From Stephanodiscus triporus (Eukaryota; Bacillariophyta; Thalassiosirophyceae; Thalassiosirales; Thalassiosiraceae): a DNA stretch of 19,558 nucleotides. Made by a program: the position numbers and the translations under genes. Shown here piece after piece: positions 9,162 to 16,691 of the stretch. Position 1 is the first letter of the stretch. Each line of letters starts with the position of its first letter. The notes beneath the pieces are model-generated. The model made no database searches and was not told the origin of the DNA. It worked only from the letters and a program-made list of their open reading frames with translations. Location: contig JALLAZ010007742.1 of NCBI GenBank assembly GCA_036939755.1, forward strand, positions 1 through 19,558, in the 5' to 3' direction.

Positions 9162-10722
9162 CTACTTATTTTTGTCCTCGCTGACGGACTCCTCGGCATT
9201 TACTACAATCCCCTTCGTCACGATTTTTTCATACTCATCAATCTGGGCTTTCAAATCAAGCATGACAGCGCTAATCATTTCCTTACTCGTCGGCTTGCCC
9301 ACTTTTTCCCGCTGGGTTCTCTCGTCTATTTCGGCACATTTTTCCTTGAAGTCTTTGACTACCCTGCCCAATTTCTTAATTAGCCGCCCCCGACCTATAC
9401 CCCAGCCAACGGCATTTGCTACCTCGTCCTTTTTCGTCTCCCCCTCCTCGCTACTTGGACTACTCGAAAGATTGAGGAACGCTTTAAGATCTTCAACCTT
9501 GGCCTCGTTTAGTTTGAATAGCGATCGTTTGGTGGAGAATTTTTCCTCTCCCTTCTTCGCCGCCTCCTCCGCAATGGCTATGGCCTGAAGCATTTGCATA
9601 TCCGAGAGGTCATCTTTTGTAACAGAGAGAATCGACGCAGCTTTGAACTTAGCCGCTTCGTAGAGCGCCTTCGCCTCCTCCGGATCGACTTCGCCTTCGT
9701 CATTGTCTCTCAAGAACTCCGGCAGTTCTTCCTCCTCTTCGTCATCCTCGCTGGATTCGTCATCGTCGTTGTCATCATCATCGCTATTGTCCGATCCTTC
9801 GTCATTTTTCGTTGCGCTCTCCGAGGACACTGATCCATCAACGGAGGCATCGCCGTTATCGTTAACATCCTGCAGCGGTGCGTCGGTATCTCCCACTTCC
9901 TCGCCGCCAACGGCGTTCGCCCCGCCCGGTCCTCCTACGACCGTGACCGTGGCGTCGTTGTTCCTAGACCCCATGGAAAGTTTCGACGACTTCGACAACT
10001 TGGACGACACGGACGCGGCATCGTCTCCCCTGACAGAACCGCTCTTGGAATCTCTCCTCTTGCCCACCTGTGGCGTCGTACCCGTCTCGAGCCTCATCTT
10101 GGAATAATTCAGCAGCGCCCAAAGTTCGGTATTCTCGCTCCGGGCCGGTTTCGGAGGCAATGACGGCTTGATAACACCCTCGGTCATCGCCTCCTCGTCC
10201 GCGCGGGCCTTCGCTTCAGCTTCCTGCACCTTCTTCTCGGCCAGTTTGAGCAGATACTCGGGATCGTTGTCGTTCTCCGCCTTGAGCCTGACCTCTTCCA
10301 ATTTCTTCTCGGCCAGTTTGAGCAGGTACTCGGGATCGTTGTCATTCTCCGCCTTGAGCCTGGCCTCCTCCAATTTCCTCTTCGCAATTGCAAGTTCGAC
10401 ATAATACGCCTGGTCCTTAGGTTCATCCACCCGAGAATCTGCATCAGCGTCTATCTTTTCCTCCTCCACGTTGTCATCCGCGCCGGCATCATCATCGTCG
10501 CCATCATCCTCCTCGGTGGCCCCCGACCCCGCCGTCGTCGCCGGTGGCGTCTGAGGGTCATCCCCCGCCCCCCTTCCCAGCCGCGATTTGGACAATGCCA
10601 GCAGATCCGCCGCATCCATGTCCTCCATGCTTTCCGCATGTTTTTCGTCCCCCCCCTCCTCCTCCCGCTCCTCCCGAAATTCCTCGTCGTCGCGATCGGA
10701 GCCGGATTCGTCCGATTCGAAC

Positions 10723-10763
<41 letters not shown>

Positions 10764-10892
10764 GGCTGTCGTCGTCGTCGGCAATTCGACGTCAACGCCG
10801 TCGGGAGAGTGCGGCCCGCAGTCATTGTTGCCTTTCCCCATATCCTCCGGGATGCTTGCGATCTTCTCTGGATGCATAGCGGCTAAAGCCAT
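9162..10892 (-). CDS. Acidic, repeat-containing protein of unknown function
   Basis: 576 aa; I do not recognise the family. Acidic runs lie at about 46-56, 66-80, 127-147 and 368-390. Two almost identical 24-residue units (RLKAENDNDPEYLLKLAEKK plus LEEV or VQEA) occupy 178-225, preceded by a weaker half-copy at 164-177; the spacing of Leu, Ala and charged residues suggests helical or coiled-coil structure. Residues 281-310 are Ser/Lys-rich. The C-terminal part (about 400-560) is more regular, helical and mixed-charge, and is the best candidate for a folded domain. No signal peptide or membrane segment is visible. The start is set by an in-frame TAG upstream with no other ATG between it and the ATG at 10892. 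The composition resembles nuclear or chaperone-like acidic proteins, but no function can be assigned. Confidence 0.72.
10218..10361 (-). repeat. Two tandem 72-bp coding repeats
   Basis: Two 72-bp units (10290-10361 and 10218-10289) encode the 24-residue repeats of the acidic protein. They are almost identical at DNA level over the first 60 bases, which suggests recent duplication or gene conversion. Confidence 0.85.
10737..10757. repeat. (GTC)7 trinucleotide run encoding poly-Asp
   Basis: Seven GTC units on the plus strand read as GAC on the minus strand and encode the Asp run near residues 46-52 of the acidic protein. Confidence 0.85.
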
Positions 10893-11280
10893 GGCGTCAA
10901 TTTCTTCCGGCTGGGTGTGTTTGTTTGCTCTCCGGTTATTGTTGGAGGGTTCATGGTCGTGCTATCTACCATGGTACCTACGTACGCGATGCAATATTGC
11001 ATCTTACAGCATTATTCACGACACCGAAGTTGGCGTGGTGGCCGCAATGCAGTTCTGATACCGAATTTTCATTTTCGTCCATCTATGTAGGAATTAATAA
11101 GTATTTGTTTGTATTCTCCAGGAGAGCCGAAAGCGAGTCTTGTTCAATTTTTGACCAAAAAAGTAATAGGAATTCATACGCTAGGCAAAACCGCTTCTCA
11201 ACCCTCGTACAACATGACGACGTACTCTCTACACTCGCCTTCCCTCTCTAGAGCTTCATCGATAAGGCCGCTAATCCACC
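10893..11280. promoter_or_regulatory. Divergent intergenic region between acidic protein and AKR-VHL genes
   Basis: About 390 nt separate two divergent start codons. The half next to the acidic protein contains a dense cluster of palindromes (listed separately). The half next to the AKR gene is more A+T-rich and carries no obvious gene; the open frames here run into antisense or out-of-frame reading of the next gene. Confidence 0.45.
10967..11003. promoter_or_regulatory. Cluster of perfect palindromes in a divergent promoter
   Basis: Within 37 nt are TACCATGGTA (10967-10976), GGTACC (10973-10978), TACGTA (10979-10984), CGTACG (10981-10986) and the 16-nt perfect palindrome GATGCAATATTGCATC (10988-11003). 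Dimeric transcription factors bind such dyads, and this lies 75-110 nt upstream of the acidic-protein start. The function is inferred. Confidence 0.35.
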
Positions 11281-12642
11281 ATGTTCGCGTCGGGCCGATT
11301 AGTACTGCTCGCGTCGACGATACTCACGACGATCGCGCCCGACGCCGCCGCCGCCGCCGCCGCCGCCGGGGGGGGGAACGAATCGTCGACGGCGGCGGTG
11401 CCGCCGCCGACGTTCAGGCTGTGGAACAACGTCACGGTGCCTATGATCGGGCTCGGGTCGGCATCCGGCGTGAGATACCCCCACGTCGCGTCCGCGATCG
11501 AAATCGGATATCGATTCGTCGACACCGCCCAGTCCCACTCGTGGGGGTATCGCGAGGAGGACGTCGGGAGGGCGGTGCGCGACGCGGGACGGAGGCGCGA
11601 GGACCGCGCGCCGGGCGTCGACGACGGCGTCGACGTCGACGAGTACGTCTTCGTGCAAACGAAGGTCCATCCCGAGGATCTCGGGTACGAATCGACCAGG
11701 GGGATGATACGCGTGTCCCTCGACAGGCTCCAATCGACGTCGCTCGATTCCGTGTTGATACACAAGCCTCGATGCTGGGAGGGGGCGTGCAAGCGCGTGC
11801 CGGAGGGGACGTGGCACGACAGCTGGAGGGCGCTGGAGGAGGCGATGGATTCGGGAACCGTGCGAGCCATCGGCATGTGCGACGTCGACGATCGTCTGCT
11901 CGACGAGCTCCTCGGGAAGAGGATATGGCCCCACGTCGTCCAGAATTGGTTCGACCCCTACCATCAGGACAAATCGTTCCGTCGCAGGATCGACGGGCAC
12001 AACGCCGAGCATCCCGATAGGAGGATACTGTACCAGGGATACTCCACACTCGGGACGCAGTGGCACCATCACAGGGACTATCCAGACAATCCGGTACTGA
12101 ACGACCCGACGCTATCGTCCATCGCGAGCGGACACGGCGCGACGGTGCCGCAGGTCGTGATACAGTGGGCGACGCGAAGCGGGGTCATGGCGCTGCCCGC
12201 GTCGACGAGCGCCGAGCATCAGGCGTCGAACCTCGATAGCTTCCACTTCTCGCTGAGCGACGGGGAGATGGAGACGATAAACGGCATGGACGGGAGGCCG
12301 CCGCCGAGGAGGCCAGGCGACGACGCGAGGGGGGGGAGGAACGAGAACGAGGTGTCGTTGAAATTCGTGAACCGCGCCTCGGGGGCGGTGCGCGTCTATT
12401 GGGTCCCGCCGGAGGGCGATGGCGATCGCGTTCGCGTGGGAGGAATGGTAAAGCCGGGGGACGTATTGTCGTTGACCTCGTACCACGGTCACGCTTTCGT
12501 GTTCGAGGACGGAGATGGAGGAGGAGGAGGAGGAGGAGGACGAGGAGACGACGCCGGGAAGATGCTGGGTCGTCATGTCGTGGATCGATCTCTCGGATCA
12601 GAGCAGAATCACGATATCGAGGATAGGAGCGAAGAATTATGA
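11281..12642 (+). CDS. Aldo-keto reductase fused to a VHL-beta-like domain
   Basis: 453 aa as an intact frame. Residues about 1-25 are hydrophobic then Ala-rich, a possible signal or targeting peptide. Residues 45-337 are an aldo-keto reductase (NAD(P)H-dependent carbonyl reduction). The catalytic tetrad is present: D81 (RFVDTAQ), Y90 (GYREEDVG), K128 (FVQTKV) and H161 (VLIHKP). Family motifs GLGSASG, AIGMCDVD and QVVIQWATRSGVMALPAST follow. The usual Lys/Arg that bind the 2'-phosphate of NADPH near 305-316 are replaced (LPASTSAEHQASNL), so cofactor preference may differ. Residues 357-410 (VSLKFVNRASGAVRVYWV...; SYHGHAFVFED) match the beta domain of von Hippel-Lindau protein: FxNR, VYW, KPG, SY.GH.F.F. 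A poly-Gly tract then leads to a poor-looking tail that stops at 12642. A better C terminus lies in the next frame and stops at 12694 (see findings), so the 3' end is doubtful. The gene is visibly G+C-rich with no intron. Confidence 0.88.
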   Translation: MFASGRLVLLASTILTTIAPDAAAAAAAAGGGNESSTAAVPPPTFRLWNNVTVPMIGLGSASGVRYPHVASAIEIGYRFVDTAQSHSWGYREEDVGRAVRDAGRRREDRAPGVDDGVDVDEYVFVQTKVHPEDLGYESTRGMIRVSLDRLQSTSLDSVLIHKPRCWEGACKRVPEGTWHDSWRALEEAMDSGTVRAIGMCDVDDRLLDELLGKRIWPHVVQNWFDPYHQDKSFRRRIDGHNAEHPDRRILYQGYSTLGTQWHHHRDYPDNPVLNDPTLSSIASGHGATVPQVVIQWATRSGVMALPASTSAEHQASNLDSFHFSLSDGEMETINGMDGRPPPRRPGDDARGGRNENEVSLKFVNRASGAVRVYWVPPEGDGDRVRVGGMVKPGDVLSLTSYHGHAFVFEDGDGGGGGGGGRGDDAGKMLGRHVVDRSLGSEQNHDIEDRSEEL

Positions 12643-12672
12643 AGTGGACGTGGAGTATTTCAAGAATTTTTC

Positions 12673-12730
12673 TAACTGCACAATAACGACATGATAATTC
12701 GTGTTAACTGGCATCAATATTTAACAAGCA
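12673..12730 (+). repeat. Direct repeat copy A (left edge of A+T-rich cassette)
   Basis: CACAATAACGAC, TAATTCGT, GGCATC and ACAAGC occur in the same order here and at 14707-14770, with small substitutions and gaps. This copy lies just after the AKR-VHL reading frame and overlaps its likely extended 3' end. Confidence 0.6.
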
Positions 12731-12852
12731 GCAAAGATAAAAGAGAAGCTTTTGCCAGGGAAGTGTTGCAGGCAAAGCTCAACGCTGGGGCAGCTGGAGC
12801 TGATGAAGAAAAGGACGCAGGATCACTTTTCTCTTTTGCCATCATCAAATAA
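12691..12852 (+). CDS. Small open frame of 53 aa, possible gene remnant
   Basis: An ATG-to-TAA frame with coding-like composition, ending ...EEKDAGSLFSFAIIK. The middle (KDKREAFAREVLQAKLNAGA) would form a charged helix. No family recognised. It starts inside repeat A and overlaps by four bases the alternative 3' end of the AKR gene. It could be a short gene, a fragment of a displaced gene, or chance. Confidence 0.2.
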   Translation: MIIRVNWHQYLTSSKDKREAFAREVLQAKLNAGAAGADEEKDAGSLFSFAIIK

Positions 12853-13331
12853 TGTCAAATTATTATGAATTTCCGATATATTATGTGCGATGCCAGGGCG
12901 CAGCAGGCCAGGACCGAAGGAAGTGGACGTTGGTGGTGAGGGACAGACGGCGCGCCTGCCTCGCCTTGTATCGTCCTTTTATGGATTCCCACGTTGAGCG
13001 TGGATCAGGCAGATAAACGACATCATCACCCGTAATTTACGACATAAAGAAGGTCTACCATAAAACATTATTAAGCGTTCAGTCGGGTGAGTACACAACG
13101 TTGGCTATCACAAGAAAGGAGGAGACCACGCCGTTGCCGGCGCCATTGCGTCCCGCGCCAACGTCTATCACACAGTGCGGGTGAAATGTGGGGTTACTGG
13201 TGACTGCGAGAGCGTGAGACGTGCTCGGCCCTTTTATTCATGGACGGGGGGGGGGGTAGGCCTGAGGCGTCACAAAAATTACTCACCCTATTTCTGCCTT
13301 GCGTCCTTTTCCTTAGGCTGCATAAAACATC
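12853..13331. other. 5' region of the 347-aa gene with a possible leader intron
   Basis: No protein gene is seen in these 480 nt. A donor-like GTGAGT at about 13086 and a strong acceptor-like CCTTTTCCTTAG ending near 13314 could bound a leader intron of about 230 nt just upstream of the ATG at 13332. A hairpin CCACG-TTGAG-CGTGG lies near 12990-13004, and a 10-G run near 13244. All are suggestive only. Confidence 0.3.
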
Positions 13332-14375
13332 ATGCAAGACATCACCATGGAGAAAGAAGTCGGGAAGAGAAGAGTTTCCAAGGACGGAAGTGCCAACAGG
13401 CGGGGCAAGAAGGCTTCCGTCTCCTTTTCTGACATGATTCGCCTAATGAACACCTACGGATCGATCAAATGCCTCCGTAATCACCAGAAAAATGACGGAG
13501 ATATCAATAACACAAAGCTTGATTCCGTCAGGCGCAAGTTCTACCGATGGTTCCCCGATCTCGATGAACGTTTCAAGAGGGACCACGAGGGAATCTACCA
13601 ACCGAAGTATGGGCATGAGTTTGAGATCAATTATCGGGAAAAGATGCGTAAACTGGACGGAGAACTTCTGGCTGCGAAGAGGACAGGAACCCGGAAGGAG
13701 CATTTACTCAACCCACGAAAGGCGAAAGTCGTACCCAGCACTAAAAAGGCGATGATCCTTGCACGTGTTCGTCAAGCCGTAGTCATTCATGTCAAATCTG
13801 ACGATGTGGCTACGCCGACCCCCATCCCCTCTTCTCTCTCTGCTCAAGAATCGGATGAGATGGTTGCATTGATCCCGCACACCTTTCACGACAGTCCACA
13901 AGAATCTGCCGCCATCACCTCAGACATTGAGCCCGTGGACATGTCATTCATTGCCGAGAGGGGAATTTTCGATGACGTCGAAACGAGCTTTTTCAGCCCA
14001 ACTGTTCAGGAGGGCTCAAGCAGCCGGATGCAAGCCTGCAGTCCAACTCCAGAGAACGTAGGTTCGAACCGTCCTCACCAGATCTCGCCGATGAATGATA
14101 CTAATTATGAACCACCCTTCATCGATGACATCCTCGACAAGTCGTTTGAGGAGTTCTGTGATCAAAGATCATGGGAGAGGGTGGATTTCGATACCACCTT
14201 TTTCAATGACATGCTCGTCAAGCCTATTCAGGAGTGCTATGACGATTATGTCTTGGTATCAGAGGATAGTGACAGTGTGTCTGATGCTGTGTCTGATGTC
14301 GAATGCCAAAGCCCAAACGCACTGCGCATCATCTCAAATTTTTTTGTCGAGCCTCGCGGAAGCACATTGGAGTAG
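13332..14375 (+). CDS. Diatom-type FYRWFPDL protein of unknown function, possibly nuclear
   Basis: 347 aa. The basic N terminus (GKRRVSKDGSANRRGKK, 11-27) looks like a bipartite nuclear localisation signal. Residues about 29-125 form a helical, charged region with SFSDMIRLMNTYGSIKCLRN, RRKFYRWFPDLDERF (67-81), YQPKYGHEFEINYREKMRK and KRTGTRKEH. I associate this pattern with a large family of hypothetical proteins in centric diatoms; this is from memory and unchecked. The rest is Ser/Asp-rich. A degenerate repeat of about 24 residues lies at 263-286 and 290-313 (FIDDILDKSFEEFCDQ / FFNDMLVKPIQECYDD), which would make amphipathic acidic segments like transactivation motifs. Met6 (ACCATGG context) is an alternative start. 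Composition is less G+C-rich than the flanking AKR, reductase and kelch genes. A DNA-binding role is only a guess. Confidence 0.72.
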   Translation: MQDITMEKEVGKRRVSKDGSANRRGKKASVSFSDMIRLMNTYGSIKCLRNHQKNDGDINNTKLDSVRRKFYRWFPDLDERFKRDHEGIYQPKYGHEFEINYREKMRKLDGELLAAKRTGTRKEHLLNPRKAKVVPSTKKAMILARVRQAVVIHVKSDDVATPTPIPSSLSAQESDEMVALIPHTFHDSPQESAAITSDIEPVDMSFIAERGIFDDVETSFFSPTVQEGSSSRMQACSPTPENVGSNRPHQISPMNDTNYEPPFIDDILDKSFEEFCDQRSWERVDFDTTFFNDMLVKPIQECYDDYVLVSEDSDSVSDAVSDVECQSPNALRIISNFFVEPRGSTLE

Positions 14376-14784
14376 GGGTGTCCAGATTAGATCGGGAGTA
14401 AAATTCTGATGTTGTGGAGATTGTGCGACCGTGCCAACGGTTCGCCGCGGGGTCACACACGACGATCACACGACTCCTCGTGGATACAATAGAGAGCATC
14501 TTTTCTTCACCGTTCTCTCTTCTGCCAAGACACACCAGTCAATTTCGCTGGCACGAGCGAGAGCGGTGTCATTCACCGCTGTTGAGCAATGTCGAGCTCC
14601 GCGGCTTCATTGAGCTTGAGTTTGGAGACTATGTTTTGTTCATTCGGCCCGTAATTTGAATTCATTCAATCGATTGAAATTCTTTCAACGGTGTATTATC
14701 TACGTGTAACTACACACAATAACGACGTGGTAATTCGTTCATCGGCATCTATATCATATACCTACAAGCGGCGAATGTCCTTAA
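14376..14784. other. Spacer between the 347-aa gene and the reductase gene
   Basis: About 410 nt with no convincing gene; it should include both 3' UTRs, as the genes converge. It holds a 14-nt perfect palindrome TTCAATCGATTGAA (14665-14678) and direct repeat copy B (14707-14770). An open frame at 14414-14659 has no recognisable features. Confidence 0.5.
14707..14770 (+). repeat. Direct repeat copy B (right edge of A+T-rich cassette)
   Basis: Similar, in the same orientation, to 12673-12730: shared blocks are TAACT, CACAATAACGAC, TAATTCG, GGCATC-ATAT and ACAAGC. It lies 15 nt beyond the 3' end of the reductase gene. Confidence 0.6.
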
Positions 14785-15816
14785 TTAGAACTTGAACACC
14801 TGACTCGACGTATAGCCCAACCCCCCGAGTATTCCCCCAACCTCGGACTCGTTCCTAGGACCGCAAAGCACGTCGTACATGACCGGCGGACCGCAAACGA
14901 GTATGATAACGTCGTCGCCGAGACTCGGGGGTGGGAGGTACCTGACGATCATATCCTCGTCGATGTATCCCCGCTCGCCCGTATAATCCGAATCGGGAGG
15001 CTCGTGCGAAAGCACGTCGACACGCCTGAATTTGCCACCGTGCGCGTTCGCCCAATTGTCGAGCATCTTCCCCCCGAGGACGTCGTTCGATCTCCTCGAT
15101 CCGTACAGGAGCACGACCTCGTCGGTATCGCTCCTCATATCGTCCGGTCCGTCGTTTCCCAATATCGCGTGGAGGGCCTGTATCATCGGGGTGATGCCCG
15201 TCCCCCCCGCGATCATGCCGACCTTGCGCTGCCTGAACGGCGCGGGGATCTTCACGTTGAAATCTATGTGCTTGAACATGACCGTTCCCCCGATGGGCAA
15301 TTCGCGACACATGTGCCTCGACAGCCATCCGTCGTCGCCGTAATCCCTAACGAGGAGGTCGAAGCATCCGATTTGGTGATTCGCGCTTATCGGCGTGTAC
15401 GGGCGTACCACGTCGACGAGTTCGCCTCCCTCCCCCCCCGACGACAATTCCGCGCAAGCGAGTACGCAAGCGCACGTCGTCAGGCCGAGGGGCATGCTTT
15501 CGTCCGGCAGTCCGAACCGTAACAGGTACGACGTGCCCTCCCCGGAACCATCGCACGGCACGCGATCGATCAGCGGCACCGAAGAGAAGGTCGGGCCGAA
15601 TTGACATCGGCCGGGGGGGACGAGGCTACGGATCGCCGGTCGGTCGGCGAGGGTCATCGGATAGTGGTCGAATTTGGTCATGACTAAGGCGGATGATGAA
15701 TATGAATATGATGATGATGATGATGACGATGACGATGGGAGGGATGTGATCGAGTTATGCCGGAGGCGCGCTTGGAGGATATTGGCAAGGATTCGACGGC
15801 AAGCTATTTCGAGCAT
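14785..15816 (-). CDS. NADH-cytochrome b5 reductase-like FAD/NAD(P)H oxidoreductase
   Basis: 343 aa, single exon. Motifs of the ferredoxin-reductase-type superfamily, cytochrome b5 reductase branch: FAD-binding RPYTPIS (138-144), the nucleotide-binding GGTGITPM (204-211), LLYGSRR (236-242), CGPPVM (308-313) and a typical C terminus ending SSQVFKF. Such enzymes move two electrons from NAD(P)H through FAD to single-electron acceptors such as cytochrome b5. Residues 1-46 are Arg-containing then Ser/Tyr-rich (encoded by GAT-type repeats at 15708-15735), possibly a mitochondrial or plastid targeting sequence. An inner ATG at residue 46 (VMTKFDHYP) is an alternative start giving the catalytic core. 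Two usual elements are altered: the GQH segment before the FAD motif reads LGLTTCACVLA, and the GP-G segment after the flavin region reads FKHIDFNVKIPAPF. The acceptor is therefore uncertain. The gene is G+C-rich. Confidence 0.87.
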   Translation of the reverse strand: MLEIACRRILANILQARLRHNSITSLPSSSSSSSSSYSYSSSALVMTKFDHYPMTLADRPAIRSLVPPGRCQFGPTFSSVPLIDRVPCDGSGEGTSYLLRFGLPDESMPLGLTTCACVLACAELSSGGEGGELVDVVRPYTPISANHQIGCFDLLVRDYGDDGWLSRHMCRELPIGGTVMFKHIDFNVKIPAPFRQRKVGMIAGGTGITPMIQALHAILGNDGPDDMRSDTDEVVLLYGSRRSNDVLGGKMLDNWANAHGGKFRRVDVLSHEPPDSDYTGERGYIDEDMIVRYLPPPSLGDDVIILVCGPPVMYDVLCGPRNESEVGGILGGLGYTSSQVFKF

Positions 15817-16018
15817 CTCTCTCTACTACCCCTAGAATGAATACAAGAAATAATGAAAGAGGCATTTTTCATTTTGGCGGCGCTGTGCCTGGCTGTCGAA
15901 ATCGACCGTCAGTCCCGCGGCAAAAGGAAAAGTCACGTGAACTTCGTGCGTGACGACCGACGGTGCCGGCCGTCACGAAGAATATCAAAAAATCTCTCGG
16001 TAGAGAGAACGACACACC
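15817..16018. promoter_or_regulatory. Short divergent promoter region between reductase and kelch genes
   Basis: Only about 200 nt separate the two divergent starts. No TATA box is obvious. A long Arg-rich open frame crossing this region into the kelch gene is a shadow. Confidence 0.4.
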
Positions 16019-16070
16019 ATGACGTTGTTGTCCATCCTTTCCAACGTGTTACTGCCCTGGGACATCCCAA

Positions 16071-16101
<31 letters not shown>

Positions 16102-16654
16102 ATCGTCGACGTCCCTGGCAGGTCCCACCGCATTCGCGATGATGATATCATCATCGCGCCCGTGGTCCGGCCGATGTCAATTCGGCCGGACGGCAACGAC
16201 GGCGACTACGCCAATGATGATGCGCGCTGCCCCGAGGAAGAAGCGCCACGCCGCCGAATGGATCGATCTCCTATCCCCCGAATCCTATCCGTCGTACCCC
16301 CCCCCGACCCTTCCGGGAAGGATCGACCCTCCCCGATCGGGGGGGGTCTCGTTCGTCACCCCCGACGGCGGGGGACTGTTCGCCTTCGCCGGGTACGCCG
16401 AGGTCGTCGCATCGGATGGCGATCCGACGAGTACGACGACGACCACGACCGCGCCGGAGCGATACGTCGTGAACGACCTGTGGCGATTCCTTCCGCACCC
16501 CCAACGACGACGACGACGACAACATCGCGAATCATCCCCCCCGGACGACGATGGATCGTCGTCGTCGTCGTCGTCGTCGTGGGGATGGACGAAGGCGCGC
16601 CAATGGGGGGACTACGTCCCCCCCGTGCGATTGGCCTCCGCGCTCGCGGTCCTG

Positions 16655-16691
<37 letters not shown>

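Noticed and set aside
9703..10107. Ser-rich plus-strand frame opposite the acidic protein
   Set aside because: Its poly-Ser is the complement of acidic codon runs, and no domain is visible.
11299..12072. Antisense frames of up to 257 aa opposite the AKR gene
   Set aside because: The G+C-rich codon pattern of the sense strand keeps stop codons rare on both strands; the AKR motifs are all in the sense frame.
14059..14072. GGTTCGAACC as a tRNA B box
   Set aside because: It is within the coding sequence of the 347-aa gene and no acceptor or D arm flanks it.
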